Below, in pieces: positions 1-8,046 of a stretch of DNA of 64,000 nt (positions are counted from its first letter, which is position 1; each line of letters starts with the position of its first letter). The stretch spans positions 62,001 through 126,000 of the forward strand of contig JAJCXN010000008.1 of assembly GCA_029263415.1 (NCBI GenBank). The letters are read 5' to 3'. Source of the DNA: Acidobacteriota bacterium. GTDB taxonomy: Bacteria > Acidobacteriota > Thermoanaerobaculia > Multivoradales > Multivoraceae. Under the pieces are notes generated by a model. The model ran no database searches, was not told the DNA's origin, and saw only the letters and a program-made list of their open reading frames with translations. The position numbers and the translations under genes are program-made.

Positions 1-544
1 TGAACTCCAAGATGGGAGGTAGTGCGACGGCTTCCAGCAGATGAGTTTTCTTGTTCAAGTAGATCGACAACGGACTTCCACCGATGGTCAACACATCGCA
101 CATGACGCCCTTGAACTCACTCTCCTCACCTACTTGAAAGACCCCAAGGCCGTACTGTTGAACAAGCGATGCGACGAAGCTCGGCGTCGCTGTGATCTTG
201 GCCAAGCCGAGTTCATCAGACCCCACATCGTCCGGCCCTTCAACCGAGTGCGACTTCCAACCCCTCTCGCCAACCCAACCCGTCACTTGACTGAAGGAAG
301 TGGTGGCCAAAGAAACTGAGCCGCGATCGTTCTTGAGGTCGTAGACCTCCTGAAACTTGCCCGAGAACCGGCCTTCAGCGCTCTCGATATCGGCAGTTCC
401 AGAACGCTGCATCGACTTGAGCGCAGCCAGCTTAGCCTCGCCACCGACGGCCTCGATGTGCAACTCGGCAGGGTGCTGTGACTGAACCGGAGCCGAAAAG
501 AGGCTAGCGGAGAGAATGGCGATTGCTAAGACTAGGCGCAACAT
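1..544 (-). CDS. Secreted protein of unknown function, partial (runs off the window start)
   Basis: Reading leftwards from an ATG at 544-542, the frame stays open for 181 codons to the window edge, so the C-terminus is missing. The first 22 or so residues form a signal peptide (MLRLVLAIAILSASLF, then SAPVQSQ). The mature part opens with an 'IEAVGGEAKLAALKSM' stretch. This resembles the start of acidobacterial secreted proteins often annotated as outer-membrane lipoprotein-sorting (LolA-like) proteins. Later strands (SFSQVTGWVGERGWKSH; GVFQVGEESEFKGVMCDVL) fit a beta-rich fold. The exported location is well supported. The LolA-like idea is only a resemblance in sequence style. No convincing Shine-Dalgarno sequence is seen. 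The gene has no operon partner on its own strand within the window. Confidence 0.75.
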   Translation of the reverse strand, partial: MLRLVLAIAILSASLFSAPVQSQHPAELHIEAVGGEAKLAALKSMQRSGTADIESAEGRFSGKFQEVYDLKNDRGSVSLATTSFSQVTGWVGERGWKSHSVEGPDDVGSDELGLAKITATPSFVASLVQQYGLGVFQVGEESEFKGVMCDVLTIGGSPLSIYLNKKTHLLEAVALPPILEF

Positions 545-861
545 GAACTGCTCCAGACTGTTTGATTCGGCTCACGGCAAAGCCCGCCATGAAAGCCAAT
601 GCTTGAGAAACTGAGAAATGAAGACCGACTCTACCCCTTTGGCACAGCGACGAGTTTGGTCAACACGTTGTTCCACCCTACGTACCGCCGGCCGAACTCA
701 TTCGCCCCCACCGCCTTCATAGCCCAAGAGACTCACGATCCGAGCCTCGGCCACGCCGCCAACACCAGCGCACACCAAGCCGCCGAGAGGCGACATTCAT
801 AGTTGCTGCGGCTCCCTCCTCAATCGCAGCCCAGTGCGCCCCTGCTGCTAGGCTTGAGCCC
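545..861. other. Intergenic, no gene recognised
   Basis: This 317-bp gap separates two divergently read genes, so both promoters should lie here. One 67-codon open frame (599-802, plus) has no signal peptide, no recognisable domain and no ribosome-binding site, and is not accepted as a gene. No clear -35/-10 pair, terminator hairpin or RNA gene was recognised. Confidence 0.5.
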
Positions 862-1515
862 ATGATTGGAGCCCAAATTCTCATCGCCTTTCTGCTCGCA
901 CAAGACCCGGCAGCCGCCAGTCCCCACGAGGATCCACCGAAGCCCATTCGGCCCTCCTCAGCCCCATCGTGAAGCGGCTGACCCGGCGAGGGCGCGCCGC
1001 TCCGGGGGAGTGGCATTCACACAGATTGGACGGTCTCAGCACGCTGGGCGGATATCGATATCGATCGTGCCAGGTGGCGCACCACGCTGGCCTATCGATT
1101 CCATCCACGGCTTCAAGCGGGAATCGAGTTCAACCCAGAAGTCAGCGAGATCAACCCGCTACTGACTATCTTCCTCGCCACCGAGACCGCTCGGCGGCCG
1201 GTGATCTTTCTAGGGACCAGCTCGGATCGGATCGGCTCTCCGGAAGGCACGCAGTCCTACTTCGCCACGGCATCGAAGCGGTTCGGCAACTCTCGATTCT
1301 CGGGATACGCGAGTCTCAACTACTCAGAATGGGATCGGGGTTTCAACGTACCCTTCGGCGTAGAGATTGGAATCGCAGAACGCTTCTCTGTGCGCGCAAT
1401 GTCCGACGGAAAACGCCCTCACCTGATGCTCAACTATATGGGCGACCGTTGGAGCGTGAGCCTGTTGGCCATCGACCTGGAAGATATTGGAGTGTCATTC
1501 GCATGGGGCTTTTAA
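862..1515 (+). pseudogene. Outer-membrane beta-barrel-like protein interrupted by two in-frame TGA codons
   Basis: An ATG at 862 starts a plausible signal peptide (MIGAQILIAFLLAQDPAAAS) and a proline-rich linker. The same frame then meets TGA at 970 and again at 979, and afterwards stays open to a stop at 1513-1515. The downstream part reads as a real protein: alternating amphipathic strands (WTVSARWADIDIDRARWRTTL, GYASLNYSEWDRGF) and a terminal phenylalanine (GVSFAWGF) typical of outer-membrane barrels. No ATG, GTG or TTG lies in frame between the second TGA and GTG at 1201. A GTG 1201 start would give only 104 residues and cut into the barrel. The most likely reading is a gene inactivated in the linker. 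Sequencing error or TGA recoding are less likely alternatives. The 3' end overlaps the next gene by 13 bases. Confidence 0.55.
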
Positions 1516-2198
1516 CCGTCACCCTTCTCATCGCCTCTCTCGTGTCGACGCCAATGGTCGCTGTGGCAGAAACTTCAGAAGAGGTCGCGCACCCGGACAA
1601 GGCGGTGTGCCGAGTCTGTGCCGCGCGCTCGACCCACGGCACCGATCCTGAAGCGGAGGAGGTCGCAGGAACGAGCCTGCACAACGGAACCCACTACTAC
1701 TTCTGCTCGGACGAATGTAAGACCGAGTTCGACGCAAGCCCTGAGTGGTGGGCACCCTTGGAGCTGCCGTTCGCCATCCCGGATCTTGGAGTGCGCAACC
1801 TCACAGGGGATGTGGTGCCGCTCGAGGTTGGCGGAGGACAACTCACCATCCTCGACTTCTGGGCAACCTGGTGCCAACCCTGTCGGAAGACCATGCGTGA
1901 ATTGCAGGAGTTGTACGCAACAGGGGATCAAGACCTACGCATCATTGGCCTCTCGATTGACGAGGGAAAGAACGCGCTCAAGAAGGTTCGCAAGGCGATC
2001 AAGTCGCAAGGCATTGACTACCCGATCTTTCTCGACGATCAAGATTCCTCTGCTTGGGCCGCGCTCAAGGTTTACGCCGTGCCGACCATCATGTTGGTCG
2101 ACGGCAAGGGCAACGTCGTTTGGCGATTCACCGGTCCAGATGGCGACCAACGCCTCAAACAGGCGATCAAAGCACTCGGTCCAACCCTCGACCAGTGA
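1503..2198 (+). CDS. Secreted YHS-domain/TlpA-like thioredoxin fusion protein
   Basis: The 231-residue protein starts at ATG 1503, inside the end of the preceding broken gene. The open frame extends further upstream, but this ATG begins a clean signal peptide (residues 1-22, VTLLIASLVSTPMVAVAE). Residues 30-80 carry a metal-binding YHS/TRASH-like pattern: CRVC (36-39), then YYFCSDEC with cysteines at 68 and 72. Residues 90-231 form a TlpA/ResA-type thioredoxin domain with the redox motif WCQPC (123-127) and the cis-proline segment AVPT (192-195). Export and a periplasmic thiol-redox role are supported by motifs. Coupling of a metal-sensing or metal-chaperone module to disulfide exchange is inference. 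Cytochrome-c maturation or copper-enzyme assembly are possible uses. Confidence 0.88.
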   Translation: MGLLTVTLLIASLVSTPMVAVAETSEEVAHPDKAVCRVCAARSTHGTDPEAEEVAGTSLHNGTHYYFCSDECKTEFDASPEWWAPLELPFAIPDLGVRNLTGDVVPLEVGGGQLTILDFWATWCQPCRKTMRELQELYATGDQDLRIIGLSIDEGKNALKKVRKAIKSQGIDYPIFLDDQDSSAWAALKVYAVPTIMLVDGKGNVVWRFTGPDGDQRLKQAIKALGPTLDQ

Positions 2199-2346
2199 TT
2201 CCTCGACTCGTCCCAAACTAGCTACTAAGAGGTTTCAAGAAGGCGGGAGTGTCGAACTGAGAGTTCGCAATCGAGCGGCCTGCTGCTACCCTGTTGGCCC
2301 GCTATCGTTGCCTCACGTTGACCCGACCCTCAGGAGAACTGAACCC

Positions 2347-3498
2347 GTGCGCAAGCTAAACCTTGACATAGCCCTCTCAGGGCCCTCTCGACGTCTCCCC
2401 TCGGGCCGTCTCACCTCGGCCCATCTCACCTTGAGCCGCACCCTCTCGACTGGCTGCCTCTTGCTGGCATTCTGCCTGCCGGGGCTACCGGCCTTCGCTG
2501 AAGAAGGAACCGACGGCAGGCCAGACTTGTCCGGTGTCTACGACGCTGGCACCGTGACGCCGATGGATCGACCGCGGCAATATGGCGACAATCTCTACAT
2601 GACGCCCGAGGAGGCCAAAGCCCTCGAGGAACAATCGGCGACCTTCTGGAAAGAAGCCGAAGAGAGCAAGGGCGGCGGCGCCGATCGCGAAGCACCCCAG
2701 AAGGGCGGCAATGGCGACAACCGGTTCGGCGGTGGTGGTGTTGGTGGCTACAACGCCTTCTGGATCGACCCCGGTTCAGAAGCGGTGATGGTGGATGGCA
2801 AGTTCCGAACATCGATCATCTACGAACCGGCCAATGGTCGCCGCCCACCGATGACGCCTGAGGGCACGGCTCGAGTGATTTCGAATTTCGCCTCCTTCAT
2901 TCACAACAACGACGGCACCGCATCGTGGCTCGATCACACCGGACCGGGCCCCTTCGACTCTCCGGAGACCTTAGCGTTAGCCGAGCGCTGCCTAGTCGGG
3001 TTCAGCGAAGGCCCCCCGATGATGCCGAGTCTCTACAACAACTACCTGCGCATTGTGCAGACCGACGATCACGTCGTCATCTTGGCCGAGATGGTGCACG
3101 ACGCGCGCATCGTACGCATCGATTCAGAGCACGATCCTGAGGATGTCAAGAAATGGTTCGGCGACAACATTGGCTACTGGGACGGAGACACCCTGGTGGT
3201 CGAGTCGCGCAACTACCGCAACGAAACAGGTCTCTCTGGTGCCGACGAGAACCTTCATGTCACCGAGCGTTTCACCCGCACCGAAGACGGCAATCTGCTC
3301 TACAACTTCAGAGTAGAAGATCCCACCGTGTGGACTGCACCCTGGGCCGGCGAATACACCTGGAAAGCCTCCGACAACAAGGTCTACGAGTACGCCTGTC
3401 ACGAAGGCAACTACGCGATGATCAATGTTCTCAAGGGCGCTCGCTTGCTCGAATCAGAGTACGACGAGCCACCCAAGCGGGACTCGCGGGACGACTAG
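2347..3498 (+). CDS. Secreted protein of unknown function (DLSGVY family)
   Basis: The start is GTG 2347, preceded by AGGAGA with a 9-base spacer. The open frame runs further upstream but only overlaps the thioredoxin gene in another frame. The 383-residue product has a long basic N-region, then a hydrophobic core and AFA cleavage site (LLLAFCLPGLPAFAEEG, about residues 37-55). After it comes the 'GRPDLSGVYDAG' segment seen in many uncharacterised secreted proteins of Acidobacteriota and Proteobacteria. A glycine-rich linker follows, then a conserved-looking C-terminal half with 'GYWDGDTLVVES' and 'LHVTERFTR'. No catalytic motif is recognised, so no function is assigned. A strong hairpin follows the stop codon. 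Confidence 0.8.
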   Translation: MRKLNLDIALSGPSRRLPSGRLTSAHLTLSRTLSTGCLLLAFCLPGLPAFAEEGTDGRPDLSGVYDAGTVTPMDRPRQYGDNLYMTPEEAKALEEQSATFWKEAEESKGGGADREAPQKGGNGDNRFGGGGVGGYNAFWIDPGSEAVMVDGKFRTSIIYEPANGRRPPMTPEGTARVISNFASFIHNNDGTASWLDHTGPGPFDSPETLALAERCLVGFSEGPPMMPSLYNNYLRIVQTDDHVVILAEMVHDARIVRIDSEHDPEDVKKWFGDNIGYWDGDTLVVESRNYRNETGLSGADENLHVTERFTRTEDGNLLYNFRVEDPTVWTAPWAGEYTWKASDNKVYEYACHEGNYAMINVLKGARLLESEYDEPPKRDSRDD

Positions 3499-3517
3499 TC
3501 GGACGGTCTCAAGGAGC

Positions 3518-3551
3518 GTTGGGGCGGGCAGCTTGCCTACCCGTCCCCAAC
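3518..3551 (+). terminator. Terminator-like hairpin
   Basis: GTTGGGGCGGG pairs with CCCGTCCCCAAC around an 11-base loop, with a single bulged base. It begins 20 bases after the stop codon of the DLSGVY-family gene. There is no U-run after the stem, so it may act as a mRNA 3' end stabiliser or Rho-assisted terminator rather than a classical intrinsic terminator. Confidence 0.45.
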
Positions 3552-3606
3552 CCCTACCGGGCCCGACACGGTTCGGCCTTTGCGGTGCGCGGTATAGCCT
3601 GTGGGC

Positions 3607-6261
3607 ATGAATTCACTTCCACGGGCCTTGCCGCTTGCCGTCATCGTCATCCTCGGATCGTCGTTCGCCGCTTGCTCGGAGCGATCCGACACCCAGTCAG
3701 CTGTTCGAGATCACGCTGTTGTGAACCCACATGGCGACGTCAGTCCAGACGAGCTCGAGGCCATTCGTGTATTCCTTTCAGAACGCATTACCACTGAGCT
3801 CGAGCGCAAAGAGATCGCATCGATCGCAATCGGCCTCTACACCGACGAGGGAGTTCTCTGGACCGACGGTTTCGGCATCGAAGCGCCCGCGTCCAACACC
3901 AATGACGCTGACTCCAACAACAAGGACAGCAGAGGCGGCGCCGCAGCAACCGTAAGGCAAGCGAGCCGCAGCACGGTCTACCGCGTAGGATCGGTATCCA
4001 AGCTGTTCACCGATATCGCAGTGATGCAACGCGTCGAAGCAGGAGACCTAGATCTCGACGCGCCGATCACCGACTACCTACCGGAGTTCCGGCCGCACAA
4101 CCCGTTCGACGCACCGATCACGCTACGGCAACTGATGTGCCATCGCGCGGGCCTCGTGCGCGAGCCGCCGATCGGCAACTACTTCGACGACACCGAGCCT
4201 TCGTTGGCCGAGACCGTGGCCAGCCTCAACGCCACACAGCTCGTTCACCAACCTGGCACAGTCACCAAGTACTCCAACGCCGGCATCGCGGTAGTCGGCC
4301 ACGTGTTGGCTCAAGTCAGCGGCGTGCCGTTCGAAGATGCGGTCCGCGCAGCGGTGCTCGATCCACTGGGCATGTTCACCAGCGATTTTCTGCCCAGCAC
4401 TCGAGTGGCGGGCCGAGTGGCTACAGCCGAAATGAGGACCTACGATCGACGACGTTTCGAAGCGCCCAAATTTCAACTCGGCATGTCACCCGCAGGGAGC
4501 CTCTACAGCACGATCGACGACCTTGCCTTGTTCACCGGCGCTCTTTTGAGGGGCGGTTCTCTTGCGAACAAGCCTGAGCCTGACGGTTCGCCCGCCGCGT
4601 CAGTTAGCGATGATCGACTGCTCTCCACCACGAGCCTGGCCGAGATGTTCACTCCGCAGTTCGCCGATGAGGGTGCTGCAACCGGATACGGCCTCGGCTT
4701 CAGAGTAGACACGCTGAAGCCCGGAAACGACTCCGCGAGCGAGCCTGTTCGCCGACTGGGCCACGGCGGCGCGATCTACGGTTTCTCCACGCAGCTAGGA
4801 TTTCTACCCGATCACGCTCTTGGGGTTGCAGTCACTTCCAGCCTTGATCAAAGCAACGGACTGATCTCACAGATCGCAAACCAAGCGCTCGAGGCTTTGC
4901 TGATCGCGAAACGGCATGATTCGGGCGACGGCGCTCTGCGCGACTTTCTCGCCAACGCCAACGGCGCTCCAACCGCCATACCGACGCCCGACCAGATCCG
5001 ACGACTGGCCGGAAGCTATCTGTCGCCAGAGGGCGCGTTCGACCTCTTAGCCCGCCCCAACAGTGCTGGTGATCTGCGACTGCTCTTGAGCACAGGAACC
5101 GCCGTGCACGAAGTTGCAGTCACCCACAGCGCAGATATCGTAGACGGAAGCGGGCTGGCAATCGACGGACTCTCAGGACGTGGCGGCCACCTCAACATCG
5201 TCGACCCTGATAGCGGACCGGACTCCACCGTTCGCCTTCGTCGAGGCGAGCAGGAGTACACGCAATCTGCTGTGCGGATCGCGCCACCCGCCCCGGACCG
5301 GCTCAGGCCAGCGCTTGGCAAGTACGGGTGGGAACACAACCCGCTCTACCTCTTTGAGCGCGAAGGAGAGCTTTGGGCACTGATCGAGTGGCTCGAAGTG
5401 ACTCGACTGCGCGAGATCGGTCCAGCAACAGATCGACCGCAACGGTTCGCGATCGATACCGGCATGTACGTCGGCGAAGAACTCACACTCGAATGGGACG
5501 CTCAAGGAGCGGTGTCGACTGCACTGCTCGGGCCAGTGGCATTCGAACGCAAAACGGGTGGCCTCGCTGCCGGTGACACCTTCCGCATCGATCCAATCCG
5601 GTCAATCGATGAGCTGCGCGCCGCAGCGCTCGCGGCTAGCCCTCCCAAAGAGGAGCGGCCTGCTGGCGGTACTTCTTCAGGTGGTACCGAGACCGCAACG
5701 TTTCGCGACTCCGACCTGGTGGAACTCACTGCGCTCGATCCCAACATCCAACTCGACATCCGGTATGCCACGACCAACAATTTCATGTCGTCGGTGTTCT
5801 ACAAACAACCGCGTGCCTTCCTCCAGCGAGCGGCCGCCGACGCCTTGGTTCGCGCCCATCTCAAGCTGCGAGAGCAGGGCTATGGCCTCTTGATTCACGA
5901 CGCCTATCGCCCCTGGTACGTGACCAAGATGTTCTGGGACGCTACCCCAGAGGACAAGAAGATCTTCGTCGCTGATCCCAGCAACGGGTCCCGCCACAAT
6001 CGCGGCTGTGCGGTCGATCTAACACTGATCGACCTTGCAACCGGACAACCCGTGCAGATGGTCGGCGGCTATGACGAGATGACCGACCGTTCCTTTCCGG
6101 ACACCCTCGATGGCACTGCCCGTCAACGCTCGTTGCGTGAACTACTGCGCACCGCGATGGAAGCCGAGGGCTTCGCCGTCTACGAGTTCGAGTGGTGGCA
6201 TTTCGACTATCAAGACTGGCGATCCTTCCGAATCGAGAACCGAACGTTCGACCAGCTCTAA
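3607..6261 (+). CDS. Lipoprotein fusing a class C beta-lactamase-like serine hydrolase to a VanX-type D-Ala-D-Ala dipeptidase
   Basis: ATG 3607 gives an 884-residue protein with a lipoprotein-like signal (LAVIVILGSSFAAC, Cys 23). GTG 3601 is an alternative start. Residues 50-430 are a beta-lactamase/PBP4-like serine hydrolase with SVSK (129-132, SxxK), YSN (222-224, YxN) and HGG (386-388, KTG equivalent). Residues 460-660 look like the C-terminal domain found after such hydrolases. Residues 700-884 are an M15D dipeptidase of the VanX/DdpX family with DAYRPW, the zinc motif SRHNRGCAVD (795-804) and EWWHFD (862-867). All catalytic residues known for the two families appear intact. The expected role is hydrolysis of D-Ala-D-Ala peptides or related amides in the periplasm. 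The physical fusion suggests consecutive steps on one cell-wall substrate (inference). Confidence 0.92.
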   Translation: MNSLPRALPLAVIVILGSSFAACSERSDTQSAVRDHAVVNPHGDVSPDELEAIRVFLSERITTELERKEIASIAIGLYTDEGVLWTDGFGIEAPASNTNDADSNNKDSRGGAAATVRQASRSTVYRVGSVSKLFTDIAVMQRVEAGDLDLDAPITDYLPEFRPHNPFDAPITLRQLMCHRAGLVREPPIGNYFDDTEPSLAETVASLNATQLVHQPGTVTKYSNAGIAVVGHVLAQVSGVPFEDAVRAAVLDPLGMFTSDFLPSTRVAGRVATAEMRTYDRRRFEAPKFQLGMSPAGSLYSTIDDLALFTGALLRGGSLANKPEPDGSPAASVSDDRLLSTTSLAEMFTPQFADEGAATGYGLGFRVDTLKPGNDSASEPVRRLGHGGAIYGFSTQLGFLPDHALGVAVTSSLDQSNGLISQIANQALEALLIAKRHDSGDGALRDFLANANGAPTAIPTPDQIRRLAGSYLSPEGAFDLLARPNSAGDLRLLLSTGTAVHEVAVTHSADIVDGSGLAIDGLSGRGGHLNIVDPDSGPDSTVRLRRGEQEYTQSAVRIAPPAPDRLRPALGKYGWEHNPLYLFEREGELWALIEWLEVTRLREIGPATDRPQRFAIDTGMYVGEELTLEWDAQGAVSTALLGPVAFERKTGGLAAGDTFRIDPIRSIDELRAAALAASPPKEERPAGGTSSGGTETATFRDSDLVELTALDPNIQLDIRYATTNNFMSSVFYKQPRAFLQRAAADALVRAHLKLREQGYGLLIHDAYRPWYVTKMFWDATPEDKKIFVADPSNGSRHNRGCAVDLTLIDLATGQPVQMVGGYDEMTDRSFPDTLDGTARQRSLRELLRTAMEAEGFAVYEFEWWHFDYQDWRSFRIENRTFDQL

Positions 6262-6609
6262 GAGCGACCAGCCGAACCCCACGCACTGTCGGCGAACGAC
6301 CGGTCCTGCCGGGCGAGGGTGCGACACGACGATCGCCGAGTCGGACCGGCCAGTGCTGGTGCTGGTGCTGGTGCTGGTGCTGGTGCTCAGACTGGTGGAT
6401 GGCGCCAAGGTCGAAGCTCGACTGCAGTGGATGGCGACGCTGGAGCCGGAGGCCTCCGCCTCCTCGGTTGGCCGTCCATGGCGGATATACGCCGTCGCGA
6501 GGGAAGGATCTCAACGCCCGAGGCATCTATGAAGAAGTCGTAAGGCGGTGGATCAGCCGCCGGTGCCCACGCACCCATTATCCAGATATCACTTCCGAGA
6601 CCTTTCTCC
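6262..6609. other. Intergenic with a GTGCTG hexamer tract
   Basis: This 348-bp gap separates the dipeptidase fusion from the polyphosphate polymerase gene. Its only obvious structure is the hexanucleotide tract listed separately. No gene, RNA or intrinsic terminator was recognised. The promoter for the following operon should lie here, but no consensus pair stands out. Confidence 0.5.
6353..6387. repeat. GTGCTG tandem repeat, five copies plus a partial sixth
   Basis: Five perfect copies of the hexamer GTGCTG run from 6353 to 6382, followed by five matching bases of a sixth. The tract is intergenic. Since the unit length is a multiple of three, it would not change frame if it lay in a coding region. 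Confidence 0.9.
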
Positions 6610-7344
6610 ATGTTCAGCCCGAGATTCGAGTACAAGTACCGTGTCGAACCCACCCAACTCGAGAGGATCCGACAAATCGCATCGTTTTACCTCGACCCGG
6701 ATGAACATTCGGTCGACGGCTCGTATCCCGTCAACAGCCTCTACTTCGACACTCCGCGATTCGCTGACGCTCACGAAATGGACGAAGGTGTCGCTCTGCG
6801 CTCAAAGGTCAGGCTCCGTTGCTACTACCGGACTCCGAAGCCGCCCTTTTTCATCGAGCTTAAGGCCCGCTTTGGTTCGACCATCATCAAGAGTCGCGCT
6901 GCGCTCACTCCCGAGGATGCCGAGCGGCTCTGTTGTGGCATGGCCCCGATCGACGCATATCGGGCCGGGAAGCCCACCGAAACCCTGGATCAGATCAGGG
7001 AGGTCATCGACAGTCGCGAGATGCAACCGCGGATCTGGTTGAACTACCAAAGGCGCGCCTTCGCTAGCAGCTGGGGTGACGGCGCGCGGATGACCTTCGA
7101 CAACTGCGTCGAGGCGCAGGTTGTCGATCCGTCACGCCCACTCTCGCCAGACCCTAGCGGCTGGGTGTTTCCTGATCTGGACGAACGCACCGTGCTCGAA
7201 CTCAAGTTCTTAGGCTCGGCGCCGCGGTGGATGAAGCAAGCGGCTGAACAACTCGGTCTCAACCGCATCTCCGTCTCGAAGTACGGACTCGGTGCGTTCT
7301 CGCTCGATCGTTCACCGGTGATCTCCGGCTTAGTCGAGGCTTAG
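6610..7344 (+). CDS. VTC-domain polyphosphate polymerase family protein
   Basis: This 244-residue protein matches the VTC catalytic domain, the tunnel-shaped triphosphate-tunnel-metalloenzyme fold that polymerises polyphosphate in yeast Vtc4 and occurs alone in bacteria. Visible hallmarks are the N-terminal FEYKYRV, the strand SLYFDTP, basic strands RSKVRLRCYYR and FIELKARFG, R-rich YQRRAF, the acidic strand TVLELKFLG and the C-terminal SVSKYGLG. The acidic and basic residues are those expected to line a nucleotide- and metal-binding tunnel. It has no signal peptide or membrane segment and should sit at the cytoplasmic face, probably with the membrane protein encoded one base downstream. That pairing is common in bacteria. 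Polyphosphate synthesis is inferred from the family and is not shown here. Confidence 0.88.
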   Translation: MFSPRFEYKYRVEPTQLERIRQIASFYLDPDEHSVDGSYPVNSLYFDTPRFADAHEMDEGVALRSKVRLRCYYRTPKPPFFIELKARFGSTIIKSRAALTPEDAERLCCGMAPIDAYRAGKPTETLDQIREVIDSREMQPRIWLNYQRRAFASSWGDGARMTFDNCVEAQVVDPSRPLSPDPSGWVFPDLDERTVLELKFLGSAPRWMKQAAEQLGLNRISVSKYGLGAFSLDRSPVISGLVEA

Positions 7345-7345
7345 C

Positions 7346-8035
7346 ATGAACGAGTTCATGGATGGCCTATTCGCGGGCAGCACCGTCTCGGGCGCCCTCG
7401 GCCTCGAAGACTTTCTGCTGCGACTGCTGGTGGCGTTCCTTGGCGGCGTCGCGGTCGCGTGGGTCTACAAATCAGCGCACGGAGCGATCAACTACAGCCA
7501 GAACTTCGTGCAGGCGTTGGTGCTCTTGAGCATGATCGTCGCCGTCATCATGTGCGTGGTTGGCGACAGCCTAGCCAAAGCCTTCGGGCTGGGCGCGGCG
7601 CTCGCAATCGTTCGTTTTCGCACCCCAATCAAGGACGCACTGGATACCGCCTTCCTGTTCATGACGGTCGCCGTTGGCATGGCCGCCGGCGCTGGCACAC
7701 CGTTGTTGGCGCTGGCCGCTGCATTAACCTGCGGCGCAGCTGCAATGTTCTTGTCCTGGGGTGCCTTTGGCGCCCCTACTGAAGCTGAAGGCCTGCTTCG
7801 GTTTCGCTTCTCCAGCCAACAACAAGAGGGAGACTTGGTATCAGCGGTGCTCAAGGCCCATTGTTCCAACTTCAGGTTGAGCGGCGTGCGCACCGTGTCT
7901 GATGACGAGGACGAATTCGTCTATGACGTCGATCTCAAGAAGGACGAACTCGGCGCCACCGTTGTTCGCGAACTCAAATCGCTCGGCGTCCACTCGATCT
8001 CACTGCTACCCGCTGCCCGCGTTCAGGGCGGCTAA
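7346..8035 (+). CDS. DUF4956 family membrane protein
   Basis: The ATG is one base after the stop of the VTC gene, so the two are almost certainly translated from one mRNA. The 229-residue protein has about four membrane segments (LLRLLVAFLGGVAVAWVY, ALVLLSMIVAVIMCVVG, ALDTAFLFMTVAVGMAAG, LALAAALTCGAAAMFL) and the family-typical loop 'GLGAALAIVRFRTPIKD'. A soluble C-terminal domain of about 90 residues follows. DUF4956 proteins are usual neighbours of bacterial VTC polymerases. They are suspected to be the membrane partner, possibly moving or anchoring the polymer, but no activity is established. Confidence 0.9.
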   Translation: MNEFMDGLFAGSTVSGALGLEDFLLRLLVAFLGGVAVAWVYKSAHGAINYSQNFVQALVLLSMIVAVIMCVVGDSLAKAFGLGAALAIVRFRTPIKDALDTAFLFMTVAVGMAAGAGTPLLALAAALTCGAAAMFLSWGAFGAPTEAEGLLRFRFSSQQQEGDLVSAVLKAHCSNFRLSGVRTVSDDEDEFVYDVDLKKDELGATVVRELKSLGVHSISLLPAARVQGG

Positions 8036-8046
8036 GGAGTACCCCT

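Noticed and set aside
599-802. 67-codon open frame on the plus strand
   Set aside because: It has no ribosome-binding site, no signal or domain, and its composition is unlike neighbouring genes. It lies in a promoter region between divergent genes.
970-981. Selenocysteine insertion at the two TGA codons
   Set aside because: No selenocysteine-insertion hairpin is evident after either TGA, and selenocysteine in a proline-rich linker of a barrel protein would be without precedent. A damaged gene is simpler.
969-1502. Upstream extension of the thioredoxin reading frame
   Set aside because: The sequence is arginine- and serine-rich, without homology, and overlaps the barrel-like frame. The signal peptide starts at ATG 1503.
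1618-2346. Long N-terminal extension of the DLSGVY-family protein
   Set aside because: It is the out-of-frame shadow of the thioredoxin gene. A good Shine-Dalgarno sequence and a signal peptide support GTG 2347.
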